From NCBI RefSeq assembly GCF_021887715.1, contig NZ_JAIQXX010000004.1, positions 124,001-188,000 on the forward strand: a stretch of 64,000 nt of DNA, read 5' to 3'. The notes beneath the pieces are model-generated. The model made no database searches and was not told the DNA's origin. It saw only the letters and a program-made list of their open reading frames with translations. Source of the stretch: Winogradskyella immobilis. GTDB taxonomy: Bacteria; Bacteroidota; Bacteroidia; Flavobacteriales; Flavobacteriaceae. Positions 34,956-43,911 of this stretch are shown here, piece by piece; position 1 is the first letter of the stretch, and each line of letters starts with the position of its first letter. The position numbers and the translations under genes are program-made.

Positions 34956-35918
34956 ATGAGAATACAAAATTATAGTATAACACTAGTGCTGCTAGTTTTA
35001 ATGTCTTGTAACAAAGACTCTGCTTTAGAAAAAGAGATTGCTAATGTAGAGGTGTCATTTAATGTAGAACGTTTTGATAAAGCATTGGCAGTAGCAACTC
35101 CAAAAGATTTATCAACATTGAAACAGACGTATCCGTTTTTGTTTTCGAAACGCATTCCAGATTCTGTATGGATTGGTAGATTCAATGATTCATTACAAAA
35201 AGTACTCTTAAACGAAGTTGATAAAGCATTCGGAGATTTTAAAACGGAAACTGCTGAATTAAAGGGACTTTTTCAACATTTAAAATATTATGATAAAAAC
35301 TATAAAACACCTCGAGTTATTACTTTAACTAATGATGTGGATTATAGAAACAAAACAATAGTTAATGATTCTTTAGTATTAATAGCGTTAGATAATTACT
35401 TAGGCGGAGATCATCCATTTTATCAAAATATACAATTATATATTTCTGAAAGATTATCAGGTGACAAAATAGTATCAGATATTGCAGAGGAATATGCTAA
35501 GAAATATACATACCAACAACGTAGAAAAACATTATTAGACGAAATGATTTATTTCGGAAAGTTATTATACTTTAAAGATGTTATGATTCCTTTTAAATCT
35601 GATGCAGAAAAAATAGGATATACAACAGAAGATGTTGAGTGGGCTAAAGTAAATGAAAATCAAATTTGGAGCTATTTTGTAGAGAAAGAAGTACTCTTTA
35701 GTTCCGAGAGTAAGTTGTTTGGTCGTTTTATTGCACCAGCTCCGTTTTCAAAATTTTATTTACAATTAGATAATGAATCTCCAGGACGATTAGGACAATA
35801 CATTGGTTGGCAAATTGTAAGAGCTTACGCCAATCGAACAGGAGATGATGTTTTTAAAATACTTAGAACAGAACCTGACGATATTTTTAAAAATTCAAAA
35901 TATAAACCAAGAAAGTAA
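34956..35918 (+). CDS. gldB: Gliding motility lipoprotein GldB
   Basis: A 320-residue lipoprotein of the gliding apparatus: lipobox LMSC (Cys 18), then VEVSFNVERFDKAL and a central region with YLGGDHPFY and the terminal IGWQIVRAYANRTGDDVFKIL, as in GldB of Flavobacterium. The fold is related to zinc peptidase-like regulators but no HExxH is seen. Stop and gldC start share one base (TAATG). GldB is needed for gliding in studied flavobacteria. Confidence 0.92.
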   Translation: MRIQNYSITLVLLVLMSCNKDSALEKEIANVEVSFNVERFDKALAVATPKDLSTLKQTYPFLFSKRIPDSVWIGRFNDSLQKVLLNEVDKAFGDFKTETAELKGLFQHLKYYDKNYKTPRVITLTNDVDYRNKTIVNDSLVLIALDNYLGGDHPFYQNIQLYISERLSGDKIVSDIAEEYAKKYTYQQRRKTLLDEMIYFGKLLYFKDVMIPFKSDAEKIGYTTEDVEWAKVNENQIWSYFVEKEVLFSSESKLFGRFIAPAPFSKFYLQLDNESPGRLGQYIGWQIVRAYANRTGDDVFKILRTEPDDIFKNSKYKPRK

Positions 35919-36253
35919 TGGCAAATACAATACAATCTAAAATAGAACTTAATGTAGAACTCGATGAAAATCGAGTGCCTGAGAAATTAAGATGGTCAGC
36001 ACAAGACGGAGGGATTGATAATGAAGAAGCAAAAGCAGTTATGCTTTCAGTTTGGGATGGTAATGCACAAGAAACATTGAAAATAGATTTGTGGACTAAA
36101 GACATGCCTGTAGATGAAATGAAATTGTTTTTTCACCAAACATTGGTAACTATGAGTGATACTTTTTTGCGTGCGACTCAAGACGAAAAGATGACAGCTA
36201 CAATGAAAGATTTTTGTGATTACTTTGCGGAAAAACTAGAATTAAAGAAGTAA
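35918..36253 (+). CDS. gldC: Gliding motility protein GldC
   Basis: A 111-residue small protein matching GldC: IELNVELDENRVPEKLRWSAQDGG, then LWDGNAQETLKIDLWTKDMPVDEM-like sequence. No signal peptide. In flavobacteria GldC increases gliding and associates with GldB. Translationally coupled to gldB. Confidence 0.92.
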   Translation: MANTIQSKIELNVELDENRVPEKLRWSAQDGGIDNEEAKAVMLSVWDGNAQETLKIDLWTKDMPVDEMKLFFHQTLVTMSDTFLRATQDEKMTATMKDFCDYFAEKLELKK

Positions 36254-36392
36254 TTTTTTTAATCATTTTTAATGTTTAATTAACATTAAATAAACTTGTT
36301 AGGGTTATTTTTGGATTGCTATTAATTAACGAAAACATTAGTCGAAGTTTATATTAAACGAAGGCTGGTGTTTTTTTTATGTAAATTAGCGT

Positions 36393-37004
36393 ATGCGAAA
36401 AGTTCTATTTGGAGTCATTATTACATTAATTGTTTTATTCACATTTAAGTTTTGTGATGATGACAATGATCGCATTGTTTTAAAAGAAAATGCCTCTATA
36501 ATACAAGAACAACTGAAAAATGTAAGTAAGTTAGTCGTAACCGAAGGTCATTTTTCAGAAGTTTTTAATTATGAAAATTCAAAAGAAATTTTTGGAGATT
36601 ATTTTACAGCTGAAAAAAAGGCTTTAGTGGTTGTTAATGCTAAAGTGAGTATTGCTTATAATTTAAAAGAAGTAAAATACAGTTTAGATGAAGCTAATAA
36701 AACAGTGGAAATTATATCTATACCAAACTACGAAATAGATATAAATCCAGATTTAGAATACTATGATATACAATCTGATTTTTTAAACCCTTTTGAAGCT
36801 GAAGATTATAACCAAATTAAAGAAACAGTAAAGGAGTCTCTACTTAAAAAAGTTGAAAATTCTAAGCTTACCACTAATACTCAAGACAGATTAATAAGTG
36901 AATTAGCTAAATTTTATATTCTAACAGAATCTTTGGGCTGGACATTGATTTACAAGAATAAACCAATGAGCTCGCAGGAAGATTTTGAAAAATTACTACT
37001 ATAA
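36393..37004 (+). CDS. DUF4230 family membrane-anchored protein
   Basis: A 203-residue protein with an N-terminal hydrophobic anchor (residues 2-20) and a DUF4230-like extracytoplasmic domain (LVVTEGHFSEVFNY near residue 50, then a region ending in LLKKVENSKL). Function unknown. It lies 139 bases after gldC and converges on the hydroxylase gene. A TATTTTTG box (about 36306-36313) upstream could be its promoter but has no clear -33. Confidence 0.75.
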   Translation: MRKVLFGVIITLIVLFTFKFCDDDNDRIVLKENASIIQEQLKNVSKLVVTEGHFSEVFNYENSKEIFGDYFTAEKKALVVVNAKVSIAYNLKEVKYSLDEANKTVEIISIPNYEIDINPDLEYYDIQSDFLNPFEAEDYNQIKETVKESLLKKVENSKLTTNTQDRLISELAKFYILTESLGWTLIYKNKPMSSQEDFEKLLL

Positions 37005-37102
37005 ACTCATATAGTAGTATTTCACCTTTATTAATCCCATTAGATCTTAACGCACAGTTTTATCTTAGAAAGTATACTGTTATAAAATGAGCGATTATAG
37101 GT

Positions 37103-38863
37103 TTATTTATAGTTTTTTATAATAATTTCTATACCATCCGATATGAGATGTGCAATTTTTGGTTGTTCCTTTTTTTGTAATTTTAAATACTCTAAAAGTG
37201 TTTCAGAAAAGACATTTAATTGCTTTTCTTTAGTGAGCTCTAATAATTCAATAGATAACAACCAATCTTTAGGATGATCTTGTTTTAAACTCTTAAATAT
37301 AGTTTTGAGTTGAGATTCCTCATACTTCTCAGTAGATCTATAATTTCTAACGGTTTGGTATAAGTTTTCTAATTCAATAGTTTTTTGATTTTGTTCAGCT
37401 TTTACTGTTTTGCTTTCTGGAGCATGATAAAGATTCTCAAAAGAATGATAATCTGCACTGCCAGCATAAGCAGAAACAATTGAAGAGCCTACAGCCAAAT
37501 CAAAAGTGCCGTCTTCTGGGGTAAATAGAACCTCATTATTATAAGTAACGGTACAATCTTCAAACTGAATTAAAATTAGTTTTCCTTGTAGATTTCTAAT
37601 TCCTGTAATGTTTAAGCCTTCTATAGTAATACCACTTTCGTACTCAAAAGCAATACGTTTATTGTCATAAAAATTATAAGCTTTTAAATCTCGTGGTCCC
37701 ATATCTTCAATGGCAAGATTAATACCTTTTAGCTTACCAATAGGTGAGCTAAACCCTTTAGAATGCGCTTCTGTACCGTGACCAATTAATTCTTTTTCTC
37801 TATTAGCAAGTGCGGTAGAGCCCTCAGTCTTAAAAAAAACAACATTGTTGTCTTCGTCTCTAATCATTCTAGTAAAAACTCCAGAAATTTGTAATCCCGT
37901 ATTTAATTCTATAGTCCCAATCTTTTTAGATTCTATAAGTTTATTGAGTCCTCTCCAACCTCCTTTACGTAAAGCCATTGTATTTGTAAACTCATCTAAA
38001 ACTTGCATTAAATATGAGAAATCTGGTGTTACAAAAAGTTGTGGTTGCGGTTTAGTAATATCAAATTCAGTATGCGCAGCAGAAATTGAATAAGGTATTT
38101 TTTTTACATTATCAGATAAACACCAAGCACTTTCGCCAATAGAAGACAATAATCCTGCACCATACAATTTTGGGTCTTCTAAGGATCCAATCATACCATA
38201 TTCTACAGTCCACCAATGTAAATTTCGTATTTGAGCCATTTCGGATAACGGAGGCTTTTGCGATTGTAGATGATTAACTTCTTCCTCAGCATTATCGATT
38301 TCTTGTTGGGTAGAATATTTAGCTTCTTTTAAGATAGAAAGTTTTCGTACAGCTTCATACATGTCATTATCATGAGACGACAAAATGGCTTTCGCTCCGA
38401 TCTCACCAAAACGACGTAAATATTCAGCATAATCCGGATTAGCAATTATTGGAGCATGTCCTGCAGCTTCATGTATAATATCTGGTGCAGGAGTATATTC
38501 AATGTTTTCGAGTTGTCTAATGTCGCTAGCGATAACTAATACTTTGTAAGCTTGGAATTCCATAAAAGCATTTGGAGGAATAAATCCATCAACAGCAACA
38601 GCAGCCCAGCCAATTTCTTTTAAAATACGATTCATACCATACATGCTAGGAATAGCATTAATAGAAATACCAGTTTGCTCAATCCCTTTTGTATACGAGT
38701 GATGTGCAACTTTACCTAAATACGAAATATTTTTTCGCATTACAAAACGCCAAACCGCTTGATTAATCGGAGTGTAATCTTCATAATCTTGAGGTTTTAT
38801 AAATTGCTTTAAATGAGGTGGTAATCGATCTATTAAGGGATTAGTCTCTATTTGCTGATTCAT
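37103..38863 (-). CDS. phhA: Aromatic amino acid (phenylalanine) hydroxylase, long form
   Basis: Pterin-dependent iron monooxygenase, probably converting Phe to Tyr. Iron ligands are His 131 and His 136 in HEAAGH, with the Glu in WWTVEYGMIG. At 586 residues it is much longer than the 260-300 of proteobacterial PhhA. Residues from about 350 onward form an extra C-terminal region of beta and helical character, found in Bacteroidota homologues and of unknown role. Divergent from the paa regulator, so Phe oxidation and phenylacetate breakdown are neighbours. Confidence 0.9.
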   Translation of the reverse strand: MNQQIETNPLIDRLPPHLKQFIKPQDYEDYTPINQAVWRFVMRKNISYLGKVAHHSYTKGIEQTGISINAIPSMYGMNRILKEIGWAAVAVDGFIPPNAFMEFQAYKVLVIASDIRQLENIEYTPAPDIIHEAAGHAPIIANPDYAEYLRRFGEIGAKAILSSHDNDMYEAVRKLSILKEAKYSTQQEIDNAEEEVNHLQSQKPPLSEMAQIRNLHWWTVEYGMIGSLEDPKLYGAGLLSSIGESAWCLSDNVKKIPYSISAAHTEFDITKPQPQLFVTPDFSYLMQVLDEFTNTMALRKGGWRGLNKLIESKKIGTIELNTGLQISGVFTRMIRDEDNNVVFFKTEGSTALANREKELIGHGTEAHSKGFSSPIGKLKGINLAIEDMGPRDLKAYNFYDNKRIAFEYESGITIEGLNITGIRNLQGKLILIQFEDCTVTYNNEVLFTPEDGTFDLAVGSSIVSAYAGSADYHSFENLYHAPESKTVKAEQNQKTIELENLYQTVRNYRSTEKYEESQLKTIFKSLKQDHPKDWLLSIELLELTKEKQLNVFSETLLEYLKLQKKEQPKIAHLISDGIEIIIKNYK

Positions 38864-38885
38864 TTTGTTGTTTGCTTCTATCTTG

Positions 38886-38893
38886 CAAACTTA
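38886..38893 (-). promoter_or_regulatory. Promoter of the hydroxylase gene (-7 TAAGTTTG, minus strand)
   Basis: On the minus strand TAAGTTTG fits TAnnTTTG. It lies 23 bases before the ATG at 38863, giving a short leader. Confidence 0.55.
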
Positions 38894-38963
38894 TCAATTT
38901 ATGAAATAGCATCAGTTAAATAATTGTTTAAAAATAAAGAGATTGTTTATCTTCATCGTCACT

Positions 38964-39533
38964 ATGAAAACATTAAACAGAAAAGACGAAATTTTAATTG
39001 TTGCAGCCAAACTATTTAAAGAAAAAGGATATAGTGCTGTAACTATGCGCGATTTAGCAACCGATATGCATATAAAGGCGGCGAGTTTATATAATCATAT
39101 AGAATCTAAACAAGCAATTTTAAAAGAGATTATCTTGTCTATTTCTGAGCAATTCACTGAAGGAATGGAGCGTATTATAAAACTTGATGCGTCTTCAATT
39201 GAAAAACTAAAAAAGGTTATTCGTCTTCATGTAAAGATAACAAGTCGTAATACAAATGGCATGGCATCACTTAATAATGATTGGATGCACTTAGGGGATC
39301 AATTAGAATATTATAAAAAACTAAGATATAATTATGAAGATAATTTCAGGCAGATAATTCAAAATGGAATTGATTCGAATGAAATTAAAAATGAGAAGTT
39401 AGATGTATTGTTGTTTTCTATGCTATCTACATTAAGATCCTTATATATATGGATTCCTAAAAAAGAAGATATAAATATAGAAGAATTGTCCGATTCTTTA
39501 AGCGAAATCTTAATCACCGGAATTAACAAATAA
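38964..39533 (+). CDS. TetR family regulator, probable controller of the paa operon
   Basis: An N-terminal TetR helix-turn-helix (KEKGYSAVTMRDLATDMHIKAASLYNHIESKQ) and a helical C-terminal ligand domain; 189 residues from the ATG at 38964. A TTG at 38943 opens the frame but adds only MFIFIVT and is unlikely. It lies 67 bases before paaE and in the same direction. A 16-bp perfect palindrome stands just after the paaE -7 element. TetR regulators of phenylacetate genes usually respond to phenylacetyl-CoA; this is inferred here. Confidence 0.88.
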   Translation: MKTLNRKDEILIVAAKLFKEKGYSAVTMRDLATDMHIKAASLYNHIESKQAILKEIILSISEQFTEGMERIIKLDASSIEKLKKVIRLHVKITSRNTNGMASLNNDWMHLGDQLEYYKKLRYNYEDNFRQIIQNGIDSNEIKNEKLDVLLFSMLSTLRSLYIWIPKKEDINIEELSDSLSEILITGINK

Positions 39534-39549
39534 TTAGCAAATAATTTTG

Positions 39550-39581
39550 TAAATTTGTAACCAAAACTAACAATTGTTAGT
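39550..39581 (+). promoter_or_regulatory. paa operon promoter and TetR operator candidate
   Basis: TAAATTTG (39550-39557) is an exact -7 element. Nine bases later ACTAACAATTGTTAGT (39566-39581) is a perfect 16-bp palindrome, placed where bound repressor would block the start of transcription. Palindromes of this size and symmetry are typical TetR sites. Confidence 0.7.
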
Positions 39582-39600
39582 CTAACTTGAAAAACCAAAA

Positions 39601-40674
39601 ATGGCAGATTTTTATTCAATAAAAGTTGTAGATATATATAAAGAAACTAAGGATTGTTCAGTGGTTTCTTTTGCTATTCCAGATGATTTGTACGACAAAT
39701 TCACATTTACTCAAGGACAGTATTTAACATTGCAAACAAAAATAAATGGCGAAGATGTAAGACGTTCATATTCGTTATGCTCAAGTCCATTAGACAATCA
39801 ATGGAAAGTTGCTGTAAAGCAAATCCAAGGAGGTGTTTTTTCTACGTATGTGAATACAGAATTGAAGCAGGGAGATACTTTAGGGGTAATGCAACCTTCA
39901 GGTAATTTCTTTGTTGAGGTGGATAAAACATCTTCAAAAAATTATATTGCATTTGCTGCAGGAAGTGGTATTACGCCAATGCTGTCTATAATTAAGACAC
40001 ATTTGCTATCAGAACCAAACAGTACCTTTAAGCTGTTTTATTTAAATCGTACAGTAAAGTCAATCATTTTTAAAGAAGAAATTGAAGAACTTAAAAATCA
40101 ATTTTTTGAGCGTTTTCAAGTATTTTATTTTTTAACTAAAGAACAGCGTGATATTCCATTTTTAAATGGGCGTTTCGATAAAGAGAAGTTAGAGGTCTTA
40201 ACTAAAACATTTATTGATGTTGAAGATACAAGTGATTGTTTTATTTGTGGTCCTCAATCTATGATTTTTCTAATTCGAGATCATTTAGAAGAAAAAGGGT
40301 TGGATAAAGATAAAATACATTACGAGTTATTTTTCTCTGGTGATAATAAAGATTCTGATGGCCAAATAGCAGAAGTGTTAGAGCAAAAAGTAGAAGGGAC
40401 AGAAGTTACTATTATTGATGGTGGCAAAGAATTCCATTTTACAATGGATGATGATTTTGATAATATTTTGGATGGCGCTTTAGCTGCTGGAGCAGATTTG
40501 CCTTATGCTTGTAAAGGAGGTGTTTGTAGTACGTGTAAGTGTAGAGTTGTAGAAGGAGATGTTAAGATGAAAATCAATTATGCTTTAGATGAAAAAGAAG
40601 TATCACAAAACTTAGTATTAAGTTGTCAGGCAGTACCAATAACAGAAAAAGTAGTTGTTGATTTTGATGTGTAA
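39601..40674 (+). CDS. paaE: Phenylacetyl-CoA epoxidase reductase subunit PaaE
   Basis: Passes electrons from NADPH to the PaaABCD oxygenase. Residues 1-240 form a ferredoxin-NADP reductase module (RRSYSLCSSP for FAD, AAGSGITPMLSI for NADPH). Residues 265-357 are a plant-type 2Fe-2S ferredoxin (ACKGGVCSTCKCRV, and a last Cys in VLSCQA). At 357 residues the length is standard. First gene after the palindromic operator; in this cluster paaE leads rather than follows paaABCD. Confidence 0.95.
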   Translation: MADFYSIKVVDIYKETKDCSVVSFAIPDDLYDKFTFTQGQYLTLQTKINGEDVRRSYSLCSSPLDNQWKVAVKQIQGGVFSTYVNTELKQGDTLGVMQPSGNFFVEVDKTSSKNYIAFAAGSGITPMLSIIKTHLLSEPNSTFKLFYLNRTVKSIIFKEEIEELKNQFFERFQVFYFLTKEQRDIPFLNGRFDKEKLEVLTKTFIDVEDTSDCFICGPQSMIFLIRDHLEEKGLDKDKIHYELFFSGDNKDSDGQIAEVLEQKVEGTEVTIIDGGKEFHFTMDDDFDNILDGALAAGADLPYACKGGVCSTCKCRVVEGDVKMKINYALDEKEVSQNLVLSCQAVPITEKVVVDFDV

Positions 40675-40678
40675 AATA

Positions 40679-40766
40679 TTAGCGATTTAAGAATGTTGAT
40701 TGGAGATTTAAGAAATTTGAGTATACAATTCAGAAATCAAAAATCCTTAATCAAAAATCATAAATT
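40679..40766 (+). repeat. paa palindromic repeat copy 1 (ATTAACGATT family)
   Basis: An AT-rich imperfect palindrome: a left arm with GATTGGAGATTTAAGAAATT and a right arm with AAATCAAAAATCCTTAATC. It occupies the paaE-paaA gap and ends next to the paaA start. Confidence 0.75.
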
Positions 40767-40769
40767 ATT

Positions 40770-41726
40770 ATGAGTGAAGAACAAATAAAAAATTTAGAAA
40801 CACAATTTGAAGCACGTATTGCACGTGATGAAAAAATTGAACCAAAAGATTGGATGCCAGAAAAATATCGTAAAACACATATTAGGCAGATGTCTCAACA
40901 CGCACATTCCGAAATCATTGGTATGTTGCCTGAAGGTAATTGGATAACACGTGCGCCTTCTTTACGTCGTAAAGTGGCATTACTGGCAAAGGTTCAAGAC
41001 GAAGCTGGTCACGGTTTATACTTGTATAGTGCTTGTGAAACTTTAGGGATTTCTCGTAATGAATTGTACGATCAATTACATACAGGCAAAGCCAAATATT
41101 CGAGTATTTTTAATTATCCAACAGTGACGTGGGCAGATATGGGTGCTATTGGTTGGTTGGTAGATGGTGCTGCAATTATTAATCAAGTGCCACTATGTAA
41201 TACATCATATGGGCCGTATGCAAGAGCTATGGTTCGCGTTTGTAAGGAAGAAAGTTTCCACCAACGTCAGGGATATGAAATCATGATAAAATTAGCAAAT
41301 GGTACACCAGAGCAAAAAGAAATGGCACAAGATGCTTTAAATCGATGGTGGTGGCCAAGTTTAATGATGTTGGGTCCAACAGATGATAAATCGGTACATA
41401 CAGAGCAATCTATGAAATGGAAATTAAAGCGTAAATCTAATGATGATTTACGTCAACAATTTATAGATCAAACAGTACCTCAAGCAGATTTAATTGGTTT
41501 AACAATTCCAGATCCAGATTTAAAATGGAATGAAGAAACAGGGCATTATGATTTTGGTGAAATTAATTGGGATGAATTTTGGCAAGTGGTTAAAGGTCAT
41601 GGTCCAATGAATAAAGAACGTATGAAAGCTAGAGTGGGAGCTTGGGAACGTGGTGAATGGGTGAGAGATGCAGCAGTAGCTTATGCAGATAAAAAACAAA
41701 ATAGAAAAGAGAAGCAAGCAGTTTAA
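40770..41726 (+). CDS. paaA: Phenylacetyl-CoA 1,2-epoxidase subunit PaaA
   Basis: Catalytic di-iron subunit that epoxidises the ring of phenylacetyl-CoA. The ferritin-like metal motifs are [11 protein letters not shown] and [13 protein letters not shown] (E-x2-H pairs), with the conserved [23 protein letters not shown]. At 318 residues the length is normal. Flanked by a palindromic repeat on each side. Confidence 0.97.
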   Translation: MSEEQIKNLETQFEARIARDEKIEPKDWMPEKYRKTHIRQMSQHAHSEIIGMLPEGNWITRAPSLRRKVALLAKVQDEAGHGLYLYSACETLGISRNELYDQLHTGKAKYSSIFNYPTVTWADMGAIGWLVDGAAIINQVPLCNTSYGPYARAMVRVCKEESFHQRQGYEIMIKLANGTPEQKEMAQDALNRWWWPSLMMLGPTDDKSVHTEQSMKWKLKRKSNDDLRQQFIDQTVPQADLIGLTIPDPDLKWNEETGHYDFGEINWDEFWQVVKGHGPMNKERMKARVGAWERGEWVRDAAVAYADKKQNRKEKQAV

Positions 41727-41733
41727 AATGTTT

Positions 41734-41758
41734 GTCACCTTGAGCGCAGTCGAAAGGT
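41734..41758 (+). repeat. GTCACC-type repeat fragment between paaA and paaB
   Basis: GTCACCTTGAGCGCAGTCGAAAGG is nearly identical to the copy at 47805-47828 and close to GTCACTTCGAGCGCAGTCGAGAAG inside paaH. Confidence 0.7.
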
Positions 41759-41784
41759 TATCAGGCAAATAACAAGATAAGATT

Positions 41785-42075
41785 ATGACAACAAAAAAGA
41801 ATTGGCCACTTTGGGAAGTATTTGTAAGAAGCAAAAACGGATTAGAACATCGTCACTTCGGAAGCCTTCACGCAGCAGATGAAGAAATGGCTTTAGAGAA
41901 TGCACGCGATGTCTATACCAGAAGAAATGAAGGTGTTAGTATATGGGTTGTAGAATCAAAACACATAACAGCTTCAAATCCTGAAAATTATGGAGAGTTA
42001 TTTGAGCCTGCTCAAGATAAAGTATATCGTCACCCAACATTTTATGATTTACCTGACGAAGTAAAACATATGTAA
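41785..42075 (+). CDS. paaB: Phenylacetyl-CoA 1,2-epoxidase subunit PaaB
   Basis: Small structural subunit of the epoxidase, 96 residues, with the family start WPLWEVFVRSKNGLEHRHFGSLHA and a middle ENARDVYTRRNEGVSIWVV. Normal length. It lies 58 bases after paaA, separated by a repeat fragment. Confidence 0.95.
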   Translation: MTTKKNWPLWEVFVRSKNGLEHRHFGSLHAADEEMALENARDVYTRRNEGVSIWVVESKHITASNPENYGELFEPAQDKVYRHPTFYDLPDEVKHM

Positions 42076-42151
42076 TTTGAGTTTTACTCAAATTACAATT
42101 CCTGAGAAATCAGGAAACTCAAAAATTAATATAAATGTTTAATCTAAAGGA

Positions 42152-42169
42152 TTTCCACTTTCGTGGAAA
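42152..42169 (+). repeat. Hairpin repeat at the paaC start
   Basis: TTTCCAC / GTGGAAA with loop TTTC. It ends six bases before the paaC ATG, where it may affect ribosome loading. Two further small inverted repeats (TTGAG..CTCAA and CCTGA..TCAGG) fill 42076-42116. Confidence 0.7.
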
Positions 42170-42175
42170 GTAAAC

Positions 42176-42931
42176 ATGAAAAATCAAAACTTATACAACT
42201 ATATACTAGGAATAGCAGATAATAGTTTAATTCTTGGGCAACGAATGGGAGAGTTAACTGGTCACGGCCCAAGTCTAGAAACAGATATTGCTTGCACTAA
42301 TATCTCACTCGATTTATTTGGTCAAGTAAGAAGCTATTATCAATATGCGGCAAAAATAGCTGGAGATAAAAGAACTGAAGATGATATTGCAATGCTTCGT
42401 AAAGAGCGCGAATATGTAAACGTATTATTGGTAGAGCAACCAAATACAGATTTTGCATATACCATTGCACGACAGTTTTTATTTGATGTTTACCATTTTA
42501 TGTTTTTAACAGAGTTGCAAAAAAGTCGTGACGTTACTTTATCTGCTATTGCAACAAAATCAATAAAAGAAGTGAGTTACCATCAACGCTTTTCTTCAGA
42601 TTGGATAAAGCGTTTAGGAGATGGTACAGAAAAAAGTAAATCGAAAATACAAAATGCAATTGATTCACTTTGGACCTATACAGATGAATTGTTTCATCAA
42701 GTAGAAGCAGATAAGGTAATGGTTGGAGAAAATATTGGAGTAGATGTTACCCAATTAAAAGATAACTACTACCAAAGAGTGAATGCGATTTTAACTGAAG
42801 CAATGCTAGAAGTTCCAGAATCAAAATGGTTTCAAAAAGGAGGAAAAGAAGGTGTGCATACAGAACATCTGGGGTACTTGCTAAGCGATTTACAATATAT
42901 GCAGCGCGCTTATCCTAATATGGATTGGTAG
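42176..42931 (+). CDS. paaC: Phenylacetyl-CoA 1,2-epoxidase subunit PaaC
   Basis: Structural ferritin-like partner of PaaA, 251 residues. LADNSLILGQRMGELTGHGPSLETDIA-like start (here IADNSLILGQRMGEL), and the KEVSYHQRFSSDWIKRLGDGTE segment are PaaC hallmarks. Length is normal. A hairpin repeat ends six bases before its ATG. Confidence 0.96.
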   Translation: MKNQNLYNYILGIADNSLILGQRMGELTGHGPSLETDIACTNISLDLFGQVRSYYQYAAKIAGDKRTEDDIAMLRKEREYVNVLLVEQPNTDFAYTIARQFLFDVYHFMFLTELQKSRDVTLSAIATKSIKEVSYHQRFSSDWIKRLGDGTEKSKSKIQNAIDSLWTYTDELFHQVEADKVMVGENIGVDVTQLKDNYYQRVNAILTEAMLEVPESKWFQKGGKEGVHTEHLGYLLSDLQYMQRAYPNMDW

Positions 42932-42934
42932 GAT

Positions 42935-43012
42935 GATTAATGATTGTAGAATTTTGATTTTAGATTTATGAGTGACTAATTCAGAAATCAAAAATCGTTA
43001 ATCAACAATCTT
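42935..43012 (+). repeat. paa palindromic repeat copy 2
   Basis: The left arm GATTAATGATTGTAGAATTTTGATTT mirrors the right arm AAATCAAAAATCGTTAATCAACAATC. Fills the paaC-paaD gap. Confidence 0.8.
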
Positions 43013-43021
43013 GGATATTTT

Positions 43022-43522
43022 ATGACAACAACAGAACAACATATTGACGAAAAATTAATCCCAATACTGGAGCAAGTGTCAGATCCAGAAATTCCAGTGT
43101 TATCTATTATGGATATGGGTGTTGTGCGTTCTGCTGTTGTAATTAATAATATAGTAAAGGTTGAAATTACACCAACCTATAGTGGTTGTCCTGCAATGGA
43201 TGTCATAGGGGACGATATAAAAAAAGCACTTCATGAAGCAGGATATAAATCTGAAGTTGATTTGATTCTGTACCCAGCTTGGACAACCGATTGGATTACA
43301 CCAAGAGGTAGAAAAGCGCTTGAAGATTATGGAATAGCTGCACCTTTAGATGCCGATGCAGATAAAGACGTGTTGCTTAATGGAAAACGAATTGTTAAGT
43401 GTACCAATTGCGGTTCGCAAAATACACGAATGGTTAGTCAGTTTGGTTCAACAGCATGCAAAGCACAATTTCAATGTGAGAATTGCCAAGAGCCATTTGA
43501 TTATTTTAAATGTTTAAAATAA
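43022..43522 (+). CDS. paaD: Phenylacetyl-CoA epoxidase subunit PaaD (PaaJ)
   Basis: A 166-residue accessory subunit: N-terminal MIP18/DUF59 domain (VSDPEIPVLSIMDMGVVR, TPTYSGCPAMDVI) and a C-terminal zinc ribbon (CTNCGSQNTR ... CENCQEPFDYFKC). It is needed for iron-sulphur or metal maturation of the epoxidase. Length is normal. The stop TAA shares its last base with the VOC gene ATG. Confidence 0.95.
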   Translation: MTTTEQHIDEKLIPILEQVSDPEIPVLSIMDMGVVRSAVVINNIVKVEITPTYSGCPAMDVIGDDIKKALHEAGYKSEVDLILYPAWTTDWITPRGRKALEDYGIAAPLDADADKDVLLNGKRIVKCTNCGSQNTRMVSQFGSTACKAQFQCENCQEPFDYFKCLK

Positions 43523-43872
43523 TGTTGGGTTTAAGAACAACGATATATAAAGTAGGTGACATATCTGAGGCAAAAACTTGGTATGCAAAAGCATTTAAAA
43601 CAGAACCTTATTTTGATGAACCTTATTATGTGGGTTTTAATATTAAAGGGTACGAATTAGGATTACAACCAGACGATTCAGTAAAAGGAGATAATGTTAT
43701 CTCTTATTGGGGAGTTGAAGATATTCAAGAAGAATACAAAAGATTAATAGACTTAGGAGCAATTAAACATGAAGTGCCAACCAATGTCGGAGGTGAATTA
43801 ATGGTTGCTAGTGTTTATGACCCTTGGAATAATATTATAGGATTAATTTATAATCCATATTTTAAACTTTAG
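43522..43872 (+). CDS. VOC superfamily (glyoxalase-like) protein in the paa operon
   Basis: A small VOC-fold protein: LGLRTTIYKVGDISEAKTWY, then a paired beta-alpha-beta module ending VYDPWNNIIGLIYNPYF. The frame opens at an ATG at 43510 inside paaD; the ATG at 43522 (TAATG junction, 116 residues) suits the fold and coupling better. Not part of the classical paa set. It might detoxify or isomerise a reactive pathway intermediate, but nothing in the sequence proves that. Confidence 0.8.
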   Translation: MLGLRTTIYKVGDISEAKTWYAKAFKTEPYFDEPYYVGFNIKGYELGLQPDDSVKGDNVISYWGVEDIQEEYKRLIDLGAIKHEVPTNVGGELMVASVYDPWNNIIGLIYNPYFKL

Positions 43873-43911
43873 TTCCTACGAAAGTAAGGATCTCATAAAA
43901 GGTAATAAGAG

